Shown here: positions 17,102 to 27,103 of the stretch, piece by piece
How the letters are laid out: each line of letters opens with the position of its first letter
How positions within the stretch are numbered: position 1 is the first letter of the stretch
Assembly (NCBI RefSeq): GCF_009674485.1
Contig: NZ_WKJJ01000006.1
Location: 300,848-364,847 of the forward strand
Direction: 5' to 3'
DNA length: 64,000 nt
From: Pseudoduganella rivuli
GTDB taxonomy: Bacteria; Pseudomonadota; Gammaproteobacteria; Burkholderiales; Burkholderiaceae_D
Program-made: the position numbers and the translations under genes
Notes under the pieces: model-generated
The model's input: only the letters and a program-made list of their open reading frames with translations
Told to the model about the DNA's origin: nothing
Databases searched by the model: none

Positions 17102-19435
17102 TCACCGGCCACGCCACACGGCGCCCACCGATTCCGCCGTCTCCTTCAGCCGCACGATCACGTCGCGCGCCAGCGATTCCGATTGCTCCTGCTCGGCGCG
17201 CGCACGGGCCGCGGCCAGCGCGCCGGCGAAATTGCCCTCTTCCACGGCCAGGCGGTTTTGCTCGCGCGCCTGCGCCAGCTTTTCTTCAATCGCCGACAAG
17301 GCGTTTTGCGCGGCGTGCTGGCGGCGGGTTTCCAGGTCCAGCAATTCCTGCTTGGCCACCGTCATCGCTTGCGTGGTGTCGGCCACCTTGCGCTGCATGG
17401 CAGCGTGGGCTTGCGCGGTTTCCAGCAGTTTTTTCTGTTCCGCGGTTTTATCCAGCGCGGCTTGCGCCGCGGCCTGTTCGGCCAGTTCGCGCTGGCGCGC
17501 CAGTTCCAGTTGCTGTTGTTCCGCTTCGGCGCGCATGCGGGCGGCAGCGGCAGCGGCTTGCTCGGACGCCAGGCGCGCTTCGACGGCTTTGGCGGCGCGC
17601 ACTTCGGACGCTTCGGCCTGGCGCTGTTCAGCCAGTTTTTCATCGATGGCGGCCAAGGTCGCGCGTTCGGCCGCGACAAACGCTTGCTCGGCTTCCAGCA
17701 GCGCGGCGGTGCGCGCCAGTTTTTCTTCTTCCACGCGGGCTTTTTGCTGGGTGACGTCACCCAGTTCGACCGCCAGGCGGGCCTGGGCCGATGCGGCTTG
17801 CGCGGCGGCGGCCTTGGCGTCCGCTTCCAGCGCGACCTGTTCCGTCATCTGGCGCAGTGCTTGCGCTTCCTGCGCGGCGGCATCGGCCAGGCGCTGTTCT
17901 TCCGCGCGCTGGCGGCGCAGCGCTTCGGCTTGTTCCTGCTCGACGGCGGCGCGCTGCTCCGCGGCTTCCTGCGCCAGTTGTTCGGCGGCCAGGCGTTCCT
18001 TCAGCGCGGCGATGGCTTGCTGTTCCGCCTGCACGCGAGCGTATTCCGCTTGCGCCAGTTGCGATGTCAGTTGCGCTTTTTCCTCGGCCAGTGCGGCGGC
18101 TTGCTGTTCCGCCTCGGCCTGCATCGCCAGTGCGGCCAGTTCGGCCTGCTCCGCATCGTTGTGGGCGGCGGCCAGGCTGGCGGCGGCGCGCGCCATGGCG
18201 GCACGTTCGCCGGCCAGTTGCGTGGCGCGCTGCTGCTCCATCATTTCCACGCGGGCTGCTTCGGCGGCGGCCTGCTCGGCGGCCTGGCGCTGCTGGATTT
18301 GTTCGACGGCCAGCGCTTCCGCTTCGATCTTGGCCAGCGTATCGATTTCGGCCTGCTGTTCCGCTTCCACGCGGGCCAGCGCGGCCGTGCGCAGCTGGCG
18401 GTCCGCTTCGATACGGGCTTCGGTGGCGGCGATGATGCGGGCATCCGCTTCGCGGCGCGCTTCGGCGGTGGCGACCGCCATGGCTTCCAGGCGCTCACGG
18501 TGGATGGCGGCGTCGCGCACTTCCTTTTCCGTTTGCAGGCGCAGGCGCAGCGATTGGGCGGCGCTGCGCTCGGATTCGGCCTTGGCCAGCGCGATTTGTT
18601 CGTGTTCCTGTTCCAGGTGGGCGCGGGCGCGGGCTTCTTCCAGCGCGCGGGCTTCGGCAGCGGCGCGGTTGAAGGCCGCTTCCAGCGCGATCTGGTCGGC
18701 GCGCTCGCGCTGCACCGTCAATTCCAGCGCCTCGGCTTCCGTCCTGGCCAGCGTTTGCGCGGTCTGGCGGGCGGCGGCGGCCTGGCGCTCGTGTTCGCGC
18801 GCCAGCGTGGCCAGGCGGGCGTCCGCCGACGCAATGCCCACCACTTCTTCGCGCGCCGCCTGCACGGCGGCCAGGCGTTCGGCGGCGTGCAAGCGGGCTT
18901 GTCCGGTTTGCACGGCCAGGTCGTCGGCGGCGCGGGAAGCCTGTTCGGCCAGTTCCGCTTCGGCGGCAATCTGTTCGGCCGCGCGGCGGCGGCTTTCTTC
19001 CTCGGCGCGGGCGCGCTGTTCGGCGGCCTGGCGCACGTCGTTATCGGCCTGGGCGCGGGCGCGCAATTCGGCGGTTTCCTGCTTGACGGCTTCCAGGCGC
19101 GCCACGCTGGCTTCGGCCGCGGCGCGCAAGCTTTCCAGGCGCTCGCGGTCGGCGTGGATCGCCGCTTCCGCAGCCTGGGCATTTTTCAGCGCCACGGCGG
19201 CGGCTTCCGCATCCATGGCGGCGCGGTCTTCGGCCAGCGAGCGGGCGCGGGCTTCCGCATGGGCGCGGCTCTCGGCCGAGCAGGCGGCGCGCGCTTCCGC
19301 TTCCACGCGGGCAATCGCTTCCGAGATCGACTTCATGTCCATGTGCTGGCGCGGCGCCGGCGCGGCCGTGTCGGCAGGTGCGGATACCACTGCATCGTCT
19401 GGCAAGGTCAGATCGTGAAACGGTTGCGCTGGCAT
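17102..19435 (-). CDS. Giant alanine/glutamate-rich coiled-coil protein
   Basis: This 777-residue protein consists almost wholly of Ala, Glu, Gln, Arg and Leu. After a 30-residue proline/alanine head, residues 35 to about 760 read as one long heptad-patterned helix with no globular domain, signal peptide or membrane segment. It contains a single Cys, near residue 52. A parallel coiled coil of this length would be a rod of roughly 100 nm. The only non-helical part is the last few residues (ESVGAVWRGR). A TolA-like protein would have an N-terminal membrane anchor, absent here, so a cytoplasmic scaffold or filament is more likely. The neighbours lysA and srkA give no clue. Long open frames on the opposite strand are codon-bias shadows. 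Confidence 0.8.
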   Translation of the reverse strand: MPAQPFHDLTLPDDAVVSAPADTAAPAPRQHMDMKSISEAIARVEAEARAACSAESRAHAEARARSLAEDRAAMDAEAAAVALKNAQAAEAAIHADRERLESLRAAAEASVARLEAVKQETAELRARAQADNDVRQAAEQRARAEEESRRRAAEQIAAEAELAEQASRAADDLAVQTGQARLHAAERLAAVQAAREEVVGIASADARLATLAREHERQAAAARQTAQTLARTEAEALELTVQRERADQIALEAAFNRAAAEARALEEARARAHLEQEHEQIALAKAESERSAAQSLRLRLQTEKEVRDAAIHRERLEAMAVATAEARREADARIIAATEARIEADRQLRTAALARVEAEQQAEIDTLAKIEAEALAVEQIQQRQAAEQAAAEAARVEMMEQQRATQLAGERAAMARAAASLAAAHNDAEQAELAALAMQAEAEQQAAALAEEKAQLTSQLAQAEYARVQAEQQAIAALKERLAAEQLAQEAAEQRAAVEQEQAEALRRQRAEEQRLADAAAQEAQALRQMTEQVALEADAKAAAAQAASAQARLAVELGDVTQQKARVEEEKLARTAALLEAEQAFVAAERATLAAIDEKLAEQRQAEASEVRAAKAVEARLASEQAAAAAARMRAEAEQQQLELARQRELAEQAAAQAALDKTAEQKKLLETAQAHAAMQRKVADTTQAMTVAKQELLDLETRRQHAAQNALSAIEEKLAQAREQNRLAVEEGNFAGALAAARARAEQEQSESLARDVIVRLKETAESVGAVWRGR

Positions 19436-19568
19436 GGAGGACTCGCGTTGTAAGTGAAAGCACGGCGGAATTACCGTACAACCATTATCAACGCCCGCCC
19501 GCCAGCGCCAATCCCCGAGCAGGCACGGAAAACCCCGCCAATTCGCGGGTTTCCAAAAAGACAGGGAG

Positions 19569-20564
19569 TTAGACGGGCAGCGGGGCTTCGTCCATCAGCG
19601 CGATTTGTTCGCGCAGTTCGAGGATGCGGTCTTGCCAGTAGCGCTGGGTGTTGAACCAGGGGAAGGCGACGGGGAAAGCCGGGTCGTCCCAGCGCCGCGC
19701 CAGCCACGCGGAGTAATGCAACAGGCGCAACGTGCGCAGCGCTTCCACCAGGTGCATTTCGCGGCTGTCGAAGTCGCAGAAATCCTCGTAGCCGGCCAGG
19801 ATGTCAGCCATTTGCCGCACCATGTCGCCCCGCTCGCCGGACAGCATCATCCACAAGTCCTGCACCGCCGGTCCCATGCGGCTGTCGTCGAAGTCCACGA
19901 AATGGGGGCCGGTATCGGTCCACAGCACGTTGCCGCCATGGCAATCCCCGTGCAGCCGCAGCAGCGCCACGTCGCCCGCCCGTTCGTAGCAGCGCGCCAC
20001 GCCATCGAGCGCGCAATCGACCGTGGTGGTCCACGCCGCCTTCACATCCTGTGGAATAAAGCCGTTCGCCAGCAGGTATTCGCGCGGTTCGCGGCCAAAG
20101 GTCTCGATCGTCAACGCGGGGCGTTCAGCGTAAGCCCGCGTCCGTCCCGCCGCGTGGATGCGGCCGATAAAACGCCCCGTCCATTCCAGCACGGCCGGAT
20201 CGTCCAGTTCCGGCGCCCGTCCACCCTTGCGGGGAAACACGGCAAAGCGGTAATCCTGGTACGTGTGAAGTGTCTGCCCATCCAGCGCCAGCGCCGGCAC
20301 CACGGGAATTTCGCGCTCCGCCAGTTCCGCGACGAACGCATGCTCTTCCAGGATGGCGGCATCGCTCCAGCGCCCCGGCCGGTAAAACTTCGCCACCAGC
20401 GGCGGGCCGTCTTCCATGCCGACCTGGTAGACGCGGTTTTCATAGCTGTTCAGCGCCAGCAGGCGGCCATCGCCGCGCAAGCCCACGCTGTCCAGCGCGT
20501 CGAGCACGCAATCGGGGCCGAGGGTGGCGTAAGGGTGTGGGTTGTCGGTGGTCATGGCCGCCAT
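19569..20564 (-). CDS. srkA: Stress response kinase A (YihE/RdoA)
   Basis: SrkA is a Ser/Thr protein kinase with a choline-kinase-like fold that protects cells under envelope and oxidative stress. The 331-residue protein has [14 protein letters not shown] near the N-terminus, [11 protein letters not shown] with the ATP-binding Lys, the catalytic loop [14 protein letters not shown] and the metal-binding [12 protein letters not shown]. The length matches E. coli SrkA (328). Starts at 20564 or 20555 are both possible; neither has a strong ribosome site. It is divergent from yecA with only 56 bp between them. E. coli srkA is followed by dsbA, but here no thiol-redox gene is adjacent. Confidence 0.92.
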   Translation of the reverse strand: MAAMTTDNPHPYATLGPDCVLDALDSVGLRGDGRLLALNSYENRVYQVGMEDGPPLVAKFYRPGRWSDAAILEEHAFVAELAEREIPVVPALALDGQTLHTYQDYRFAVFPRKGGRAPELDDPAVLEWTGRFIGRIHAAGRTRAYAERPALTIETFGREPREYLLANGFIPQDVKAAWTTTVDCALDGVARCYERAGDVALLRLHGDCHGGNVLWTDTGPHFVDFDDSRMGPAVQDLWMMLSGERGDMVRQMADILAGYEDFCDFDSREMHLVEALRTLRLLHYSAWLARRWDDPAFPVAFPWFNTQRYWQDRILELREQIALMDEAPLPV

Positions 20565-20620
20565 TGTACGTGCGCAGCGTAGTATACTGGTGGATTACAT
20601 TTCCAACGCAGGGCAAGAAC

Positions 20621-21310
20621 ATGAACCTCGAACAGCCATTGACTGAAAAAGAATTCGACGAACTCGACACCTTCCTGCTGGGCGAGCGCAGCCCGGAAGA
20701 TTCGATGACGATGGACCACTTGCACGGCTACCTGACGGCGATCGCCATCGGCCCGGAACCCATCATGCCGGCCGAATGGCTGCCGAAGGTATGGGGCCCG
20801 GACGGCAAGGATGCGCCCAAGTTCAAGAACAGCAAGGAAGAGGAACGCATCCTCAACCTGATCATGCGCTTCATGAACGAAGTGCTGGTCACGTTCGAAG
20901 TGGCGCCGAAAGAATTCGAACCCCTGTTCGTCGAGCATGAAGTGAACGGCCAGACGCTGATCGACGCGGAAGCCTGGTGCTGGGGCTTCTGGGAAGGCAT
21001 GGAATTGCGCGAAGGTTCGTGGGATGAAATCTGGGAGTCCGAAGCGGGCCCGCTGATGCGTCCGATTTACCTGCTGGGCGCCGACGAAATCGAAGAAGAT
21101 GAATTGCCGCTGGTGGAAGACCCGCTGAAAGCCCATAAGCTGGCGCAGGAACTGGAAGCCAACCTGCCCGCCATCGCGAAATTCTGGGTGCCGCGCCGCA
21201 AAGCGCCCGTCACCACGCAAGTGCGTGAAGAACCGAAAGTCGGCCGCAATGACGATTGCCCATGCGGCAGCGGCAAGAAATACAAGAAGTGCCACGGCGC
21301 CGACGCGTAA
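20621..21310 (+). CDS. yecA: UPF0149 family protein with SEC-C zinc motif (YecA-like)
   Basis: The 229-residue protein has a UPF0149 helical domain ([27 protein letters not shown], then [11 protein letters not shown]). It ends in a SEC-C zinc-binding motif ([18 protein letters not shown]), as in E. coli YecA. SEC-C tails bind zinc and, in SecA and some others, contact SecB or ribosomes, so a role in protein export or quality control is plausible. The start at 20621 ([12 protein letters not shown]) was chosen because the family begins there; the frame is open upstream but of different composition. The central [11 protein letters not shown] stretch is acidic. Confidence 0.9.
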   Translation: MNLEQPLTEKEFDELDTFLLGERSPEDSMTMDHLHGYLTAIAIGPEPIMPAEWLPKVWGPDGKDAPKFKNSKEEERILNLIMRFMNEVLVTFEVAPKEFEPLFVEHEVNGQTLIDAEAWCWGFWEGMELREGSWDEIWESEAGPLMRPIYLLGADEIEEDELPLVEDPLKAHKLAQELEANLPAIAKFWVPRRKAPVTTQVREEPKVGRNDDCPCGSGKKYKKCHGADA

Positions 21311-21323
21311 GTCTCCCTACACG

Positions 21324-21352
21324 GCTGATGTGACAAAAACTGTCACATCAGC
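21324..21352. promoter_or_regulatory. Perfect 12-bp inverted repeat upstream of the DUF1800 gene
   Basis: GCTGATGTGACA and TGTCACATCAGC are separated by AAAAC. It lies 14 bp after yecA and 122 bp before the DUF1800 start. No T-tract follows, so it may be an operator for a dimeric regulator rather than a terminator; a further CTGTCAC occurs at about 21410. Confidence 0.5.
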
Positions 21353-21473
21353 TGACAATTTCAGTCACCCTCCCGCCCCCCCTCCCCCACCGACAGTGCA
21401 AATTCCTGTCACTTTTACCATGGCATAGAACTTGCCACATGGAAACTCGCTTGCTGATAACAAGGAGAATTCC

Positions 21474-23360
21474 ATGCAACGTACCCTACAACGCACGGCA
21501 CTACAGGGCTGGGCCGCGGCTTGCCTGCTGAGCTTGGCCTCGGCCGCGGGCGCGGCCACGGTCACCATCGAACACACGGCCAAAGGCGAAGTCGCCCTCG
21601 GCAGTAAAGTCTGGTTTGTCGGCAAGGTCGACGGCAAAGGCGTGTTCATGAACTTTGCCGTCAACGGCATCCCCGGCGGCAATGCCACGGTCGGCACACT
21701 GAATTCGCAAAACGGCGAATACGTGGCGCCCGCCACCATGCCAGCCAACCGCATCATCACCGTCACCGGCACCACGGCCACCGTGGACAAGCTCAGCGGC
21801 AGCACCACGCTGACCTTGAAAATGGCCACCACCACGCAGCCTCCCGCCACTGGCACGACCAGCTCCACCGGCACCACCACGCCAACGACGCCGACCACGC
21901 CGCCCCCGCTGGGACCGCAACCGGCCATCGATCCCGCCACCGTGGCCGCCGCGCGCCTGCTGGAACAAGCGACGTTCGGTCCCACCACCGCCGACATCGC
22001 GCAAGTCAAGTCCCTGGGCGCGGCGGCATGGCTGAACCAGCAATTCGCCATGGCGCCCAGCCCGCTGCCCGTCACCACGGACATGAACACGCTGCGCTCG
22101 ACCTGGTACAAGAACATGGCCGGCGGCCAGGACCAGTTGCGACAGCGCATGATCTTCGCGCTGTCGCAATTGTTCGTGGTCTCCGCCGACAAGAATCCGT
22201 ACGCGAATGAAATGCAGCCGTGGCTGGCCACGCTGAACACGCACGCCTTCGGCAATTTCAAGAACCTGTTGCGTGAGATGTCGCTCAATCCCTCGATGGC
22301 GAAATACCTCGACCTGGGCAACAGCATCATCCCGGCGCCGAATGAAAACTATGCGCGCGAAGTCATGCAATTGTTCACCATCGGTCCCGTGATGCTGAAC
22401 CAGGATGGCAGCGTGCAAACCGACCGCAACGGCGATCCCATCCCCAGCTATGACCAGGCCCGCATCACGGACATGTCGCGCGCGCTGTCCGGCTGGACCT
22501 ATACCGGCGCCAGCGCCACCGGCATCAACTGGGAAAATTTCACGGGTCCGCTGCAGCCGCGCGACCGCTACCACGATAAAAACGCCAAGACGCTGCTCAT
22601 GGGGATCAGCGTACCTGCAGGCCAAAGCACGCAGCAGGATTTCGACGCGGTGATGGACAACCTGTTCAACCACCCGAACCTGCCGCCGTTCATCGCCACC
22701 CGGCTGATCCGCGCCTTCACCACCAGCAACCCCAGCCCCGCCTACATCACCCGCGTGGCCGACGTGTTTGCCCATGGCCCGGCCGGCCGCGGCGACCTGC
22801 AAGCCACACTGGCGGCCGTCCTGCTCGATCCGGAAGCGCGCCAGCCGGCCACCACGGCCGATGCGGCGCCGGGCAAGCTGAAAGACCCGATGCTGCATTC
22901 GCTGTCCCTGTTCCGCGCGCTCGGTGCGAAAGTCAACGATCCGAATAACCTGTTCTGGGACTATTTCCTGCTGGGCCAGCGCTTGCTGAACGCCCCCAGC
23001 GTCTTCAATTTCTATTCACCGCTGACGAAACTGCCCGGCGCCACGGACCCGGTGCGCTTCGGCCCGGAATTCCAGGTCTATGCGCCGGCCCTGGCCGTGG
23101 CGCGCGCCAACTTCCTGTACCAGTTCATCAACGGCAATTACAGCGGCATGGTCAGCATCGATATCACGCCATACGTGAACGTGGCCACGGACGTGACGGC
23201 GCTGATGAACATGGTCGACGCCACCCTGCTGCAGGGCCGCATGACGCCGGCCGCGCGCAGCGCGATCGCCGCGTCCGTCAGTGCCACCACGGACCGCAAG
23301 CAGCGCGCCCTCACCGCGCTGTACCTGACCGCCATCACGGAATTCGCCGTACAACAATAA
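21474..23360 (+). CDS. Secreted DUF1800 domain protein
   Basis: The 628-residue protein has a Sec signal peptide (AACLLSLASAAGAA) and then a small N-terminal beta domain of about 100 residues. A Thr/Pro linker (residues about 125-145) leads into the DUF1800 domain, marked by AARLLEQATFGPTTADI, ENYAREVMQLFTIG and MSRALSGWTYTG. DUF1800 proteins are exported and nearly always paired with DUF1501 proteins; the pair has been tied to extracellular polymer or cellulose-like material, but no reaction is known. The ATG at 21474 is set by AAGGAG 6 bp upstream. The DUF1501 gene follows after 11 bp. Confidence 0.9.
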   Translation: MQRTLQRTALQGWAAACLLSLASAAGAATVTIEHTAKGEVALGSKVWFVGKVDGKGVFMNFAVNGIPGGNATVGTLNSQNGEYVAPATMPANRIITVTGTTATVDKLSGSTTLTLKMATTTQPPATGTTSSTGTTTPTTPTTPPPLGPQPAIDPATVAAARLLEQATFGPTTADIAQVKSLGAAAWLNQQFAMAPSPLPVTTDMNTLRSTWYKNMAGGQDQLRQRMIFALSQLFVVSADKNPYANEMQPWLATLNTHAFGNFKNLLREMSLNPSMAKYLDLGNSIIPAPNENYAREVMQLFTIGPVMLNQDGSVQTDRNGDPIPSYDQARITDMSRALSGWTYTGASATGINWENFTGPLQPRDRYHDKNAKTLLMGISVPAGQSTQQDFDAVMDNLFNHPNLPPFIATRLIRAFTTSNPSPAYITRVADVFAHGPAGRGDLQATLAAVLLDPEARQPATTADAAPGKLKDPMLHSLSLFRALGAKVNDPNNLFWDYFLLGQRLLNAPSVFNFYSPLTKLPGATDPVRFGPEFQVYAPALAVARANFLYQFINGNYSGMVSIDITPYVNVATDVTALMNMVDATLLQGRMTPAARSAIAASVSATTDRKQRALTALYLTAITEFAVQQ

Positions 23361-23371
23361 GGAGACTGAAC

Positions 23372-24742
23372 ATGGCACCAACTACCCGCCGCCGCTTCTT
23401 AGGCATGGGCGTCCACGCCGGCATGCTGGGCGCACTGTCGTCGCTGGGCTTGCTGACAGCCAAACCCGCGCAAGCCGCCGTGTCCGATTACAAAGCGCTG
23501 GTCTGCCTGTATATGTTCGGCGGCAATGACGGCAACAACATGATCGTGCCGCTCGACACGGCCCGCTATGGCAAATACACGGCCATCCGCGGCAGCCACG
23601 GCCTGGCGCTGTCCGTCAATGCGAAGACGCTGCTGGGCCAGCGCAGCGCATTGCCGCAAGGCGTGGCCAATCCGGTCGACCAGCCATTCGCCTTCCACTA
23701 CGGCATGCCGGAAATCGATACGCTGTTCGGCCAGGGCCAGGTCGCCGCGCTGCTGAACGTGGGCAGCCTGCGCCAGCCGTTGACCAAGGCGCAATACCAG
23801 GCCGGCACCGCCTTGCCGCCGCAACTGTTTTCCCATCCGGACCAGCAATTGCAGGCGCAGGCCGGGACGCCGTCCGTGGCCGGCACCGGCTGGGGCGGCC
23901 GCCTGGTCGACTTGCTGGGCACGGGCGGCGACCTCGATGCGGTGGCGCTCAGTTCGGGCGGCCTGTTCATCGAAGGCGCAAAAACCCACGGCAACCTGAT
24001 CCCCGGCAACGGCCAACTGAGCCTGGCCGGCATGAATTTCTGGCCGCAGGCCGAAGCGGACAAGCGGCGCGCCGCGCTGGTGCAGATATTGCAGGCAAAC
24101 CAGCCGAACGTGATGATGTCCGCCGCCCACCGCGCGCTGTTGAACGGCATCGACCTGGTCGACGATTTAAAGGCCGCGGCCGGCGGCGCCGCGTTGTCGA
24201 CGCCCTTCCCCGGCTATGGCCTGGCGCAGCAATTGAAGACCGTGGCGCAACTGATCCGGCTGCGCGCGCAGCAGGGACCGGGACGGCAAGTGTATTTCGT
24301 GTCGCAGGGCGGCTTCGATACGCACGGCGGCCAGGCCTATCAACAGTTCGATATGCTGCGCCAGGTGTCGCAATCGGTGGCGGCATTCCAGCAGGCGCTG
24401 GCGGAAATCGGCGCGCAGCAGCACGTGACGACCTTCACCATGTCGGACTTCGGCCGCACGCTGCAACCGAATACGGGTGGCACCGACCATGCGTGGGGCA
24501 ATCACCAGTTGATCATCGGCGGCGCCGTCAAAGGCGGCCTGTATGGCGAGTTCCCCGATTTCACGCTGGGCGGCAAGGATGACGCCACCGGGCGCGGCGT
24601 GTGGATTCCGCAAATCTCCAACCAGCAATACGGCGCCACGCTGGGCCGCTGGTTCGGCGCCGACGCGGACATGCTGGAGACCCAAGTGTTCAAGAACGAA
24701 TTGGCGAAGTTCACCGTCAAGGACCTGGGTTTCATGAATTGA
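23372..24742 (+). CDS. Tat-exported DUF1501 domain protein (sulfatase-like fold)
   Basis: The 456-residue protein begins with a twin-arginine signal (TTRRRFLGMGVHAG) and an Ala-rich cleavage region ending AQAA. Folded export by the Tat pathway is therefore expected. The DUF1501 domain carries YMFGGNDGNNMIVPLD near the N-terminus, QGGFDTHGGQ in the middle and MSDFGRTLQPN plus GTDHAWGNH near the C-terminus. The Asp/His/Asn positions fit an alkaline-phosphatase/sulfatase-type metal site. It shares an operon with the DUF1800 gene (11-bp gap, AAGGAG). The substrate is unknown. A strong bidirectional terminator follows at once. Confidence 0.92.
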   Translation: MAPTTRRRFLGMGVHAGMLGALSSLGLLTAKPAQAAVSDYKALVCLYMFGGNDGNNMIVPLDTARYGKYTAIRGSHGLALSVNAKTLLGQRSALPQGVANPVDQPFAFHYGMPEIDTLFGQGQVAALLNVGSLRQPLTKAQYQAGTALPPQLFSHPDQQLQAQAGTPSVAGTGWGGRLVDLLGTGGDLDAVALSSGGLFIEGAKTHGNLIPGNGQLSLAGMNFWPQAEADKRRAALVQILQANQPNVMMSAAHRALLNGIDLVDDLKAAAGGAALSTPFPGYGLAQQLKTVAQLIRLRAQQGPGRQVYFVSQGGFDTHGGQAYQQFDMLRQVSQSVAAFQQALAEIGAQQHVTTFTMSDFGRTLQPNTGGTDHAWGNHQLIIGGAVKGGLYGEFPDFTLGGKDDATGRGVWIPQISNQQYGATLGRWFGADADMLETQVFKNELAKFTVKDLGFMN

Positions 24743-24743
24743 C

Positions 24744-24773
24744 AGTAAAAAAGGGGCCAGGCCCCTTTTTACT
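24744..24773. terminator. Bidirectional terminator between convergent genes
   Basis: AAAAAAGGGG and CCCCTTTTT flank a short CCAGG loop, so RNA from either strand gives a stem followed by a U-tract. It ends both the DUF1501 operon and the convergent lipoprotein gene. Confidence 0.88.
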
Positions 24774-24775
24774 GC

Positions 24776-27103
24776 TTACTTGCCGCCGCGCCCGCCCATC
24801 CGCAGCGCCGGCGACAGCGTGCCCGGCACCGGCACCACCAGCAAATTGCGGTCGCCCATGATGAACAGCGTCTTGTCGTCATGCGCAATCACCATTTGCG
24901 CGACGTTGTTGATGCAGCTTGGCAGCGAGAACGTCCCGGTGCAATCCGCGCGGTCCGTCACCGGGATCTGTCCCAGGATTGGATAGTTGCCGGGGCCAAC
25001 CGCGCTGATCGTATTGAACACGTACACGCGGGGCGCGCCTGTGCCGTTGGTCGCATACAGGTACACGGTATTGCCGTCGCTGCTGATGACGCCGGCAACC
25101 GGCGTCCAGCCCGCCGGTGGTTTGACCGCGCCCTGCAACTGTCCCAGGATGTTATACACATTGAATGTCAGCGCGCCGCCCACCGACCGGCCTTGCAACC
25201 ACCACGAACCGTCGCGGCTGGCCGAAGCGGTGCTGAACGCGTTGCTCACCGTGGCCTGCGGAAGCGGTGCAAACTTGCCGGTTTCCACCGAATACAAGGT
25301 CAACGGCCCCGGCGACGCACCGGTACCGGGCACCAGCATGCTGGCGCCATTCGGCGCCACAATGCCATACGGCGCCAGGCCGCTCAGCAGCGGCCCGCTA
25401 TAGGCGGTCACCGCACCGGTGTCCAGATCCAGCATGCCATAGTTGGAAATCATTGCACGGTTATCGCCCAGCACCGGCAGCGGATTGCGCATGTAGTCCG
25501 GTTGCGCGGTCCACGTGCCCACCGGCCAGGTTTGCTGCAGCGCCAGGTCCGCCACGGCCAGCTTGAGGAAGGTATTCGCGCCGGACGACGCGATCAAGGC
25601 GCTGTGGTCGCGCGTCAGGCCGATCGCTTCCACGCCATTGGGGAAGGCATTGGTGGCCGTGCGCGTGAAGGTGCCCGTCGATCCCGCCGCATAGCGCTCA
25701 ATGGTTTTTTGCGCATTGATGACAAACAGCGCCTTGTTGTCGGCATCCCACAGCAGCGATGCCTTGTCGCCCGTGGTGGGCACGGCATGGTACGTGTAGG
25801 TTTGCGGGGCCGCCACTTTCAGCGTGGTTTTCGACACCAGCATGCCGGACGAATTGCTCAGCGTGACGTCATAGGTGCCCGCGTCCAGCGCCGGCATGAA
25901 CATGGTCAGCACATTGTCCCGGGTCGAGAACGCCGTCGGCGCGAACGTGCCGACACGGATGGCGACATTCTGGCCGTCGACAGCCGACAAGCCGGTGCCA
26001 TACACCAGCACGGTGCCGGCGGTGCCGGGACGCAGCGCATAGGTATCGGCCATGCGCAACTGGGCCAGGTGCTTGTTGAGCTTGAACGCAATGGTTTTCG
26101 CGGGAATGCCCGTGATGGTCAGCGTCACATTGGCCGTGTGCACCGTATTGTTGGCCAGCGCGGCCGCCAGCGTCGGGTCCACGTGCCATGCCATCTTGCC
26201 GCCGACCGAACCGGTTGCCGTATCGACCTTCAGCCACGTCTGGTTGCTGGCCGCCGTCCACGTGCCGGCCGTGGTCGCCGTCACGGTCAGTTCACCCTTC
26301 ATGGCGTCCGGCACGGTAGCGCTGGCCAGGTCGATATTGACGGTCTCGGCAACCGCAACGCCGGAACTGACGGTAAACGTCACTGGCACCTTGCTCGACA
26401 GTTCAGGCTGTGGCGACACCAGTTCCAGGTCCGCCGTGTACGTGCCGGCGGCCAGTCCCGTGGCGACGCCTTGCAGGTCCAGCCCGCCGGTGGTGGTGTT
26501 GCGCGTGACTTTCAGCCACTGCACGCTCTGCCCCGTCGGGTACGTGACTTTATAGCTGACGTCGCCCGAGCCGGCCGGCTGCGTCACGCCCAGCGCCAGC
26601 GTGGTGCTGGTGCCGCCTTCAAACGAGGACAGCGCCACCTCGGCCTGCGACGGCTTGATGGCCGCGCGCACGGTGATCGTGTAGCTGACGCTCTGCGGCG
26701 AACCGGGATGCGCTTCCGTGCAAGCCGAGGTGGTGCACGCCTGCAGCTTGATGGTGCCGGTATAGGTGCCCGCTTTCAGCGTCGGATCGGCGGAAATCAC
26801 GATATTGCTGGCCAGCGCGCCCGCGTTTTCCACGGCGACGGGCGTCAGGATGCCGGGGCCGGTCACGTCCGCCGTGAAGACCACGGGTTTCGTCGTGGTG
26901 GTATTGGCCGTGGCCGTCACCGTACGGGTGACAGGGGTGGTTTTGCCTTCCACCAGGTCGAAGTTCAGCGTGGCTGTGCTGAAGGAGATGCGGAACGTTT
27001 CCGTGGGCGTGCCGGTATTGGTGCCGGTACTGGAGCTGCCGCTGCCGCCGCCACCGCAGGCGGCCAAAGCCGCCAGCATGCAAGCCGTGATGATTTTCTT
27101 CAT
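24776..27103 (-). CDS. Lipoprotein with Ig-like repeats and a C-terminal beta-propeller
   Basis: The 775-residue protein has a short signal peptide with lipobox LAAC followed by GGGGSGSSS, typical of surface-directed outer-membrane lipoproteins. Residues 35 to about 430 contain several Ig-like or BACON-like beta sandwiches of about 90 residues (repeated AGTYT...L patterns, TWTAASNQTWLKVD, GTAGTVLVYGTGLSAVDGQN). Residues 440-760 look like a beta-propeller with NHL/Kelch-like blades (LLWDADNKALFVIN, YGIVAPNGASMLVPG, VISSDGNTVYLYATNG). Cysteines occur in pairs (QACTTSACTE, RADCTGTFSLPSC). It faces the DUF1800/DUF1501 pair, so a shared extracellular role is possible. Ligand unknown. Confidence 0.8.
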   Translation of the reverse strand: MKKIITACMLAALAACGGGGSGSSSTGTNTGTPTETFRISFSTATLNFDLVEGKTTPVTRTVTATANTTTTKPVVFTADVTGPGILTPVAVENAGALASNIVISADPTLKAGTYTGTIKLQACTTSACTEAHPGSPQSVSYTITVRAAIKPSQAEVALSSFEGGTSTTLALGVTQPAGSGDVSYKVTYPTGQSVQWLKVTRNTTTGGLDLQGVATGLAAGTYTADLELVSPQPELSSKVPVTFTVSSGVAVAETVNIDLASATVPDAMKGELTVTATTAGTWTAASNQTWLKVDTATGSVGGKMAWHVDPTLAAALANNTVHTANVTLTITGIPAKTIAFKLNKHLAQLRMADTYALRPGTAGTVLVYGTGLSAVDGQNVAIRVGTFAPTAFSTRDNVLTMFMPALDAGTYDVTLSNSSGMLVSKTTLKVAAPQTYTYHAVPTTGDKASLLWDADNKALFVINAQKTIERYAAGSTGTFTRTATNAFPNGVEAIGLTRDHSALIASSGANTFLKLAVADLALQQTWPVGTWTAQPDYMRNPLPVLGDNRAMISNYGMLDLDTGAVTAYSGPLLSGLAPYGIVAPNGASMLVPGTGASPGPLTLYSVETGKFAPLPQATVSNAFSTASASRDGSWWLQGRSVGGALTFNVYNILGQLQGAVKPPAGWTPVAGVISSDGNTVYLYATNGTGAPRVYVFNTISAVGPGNYPILGQIPVTDRADCTGTFSLPSCINNVAQMVIAHDDKTLFIMGDRNLLVVPVPGTLSPALRMGGRGGK

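Noticed and set aside
17034..19453. Two plus-strand open frames of about 750-790 codons opposite the coiled-coil gene
   Set aside because: They are mirror images of the repetitive Ala/Glu/Gln codons, giving Arg/Ser- or Gly/Phe-rich proteins with no start site or family; the minus-strand coiled coil is coherent.
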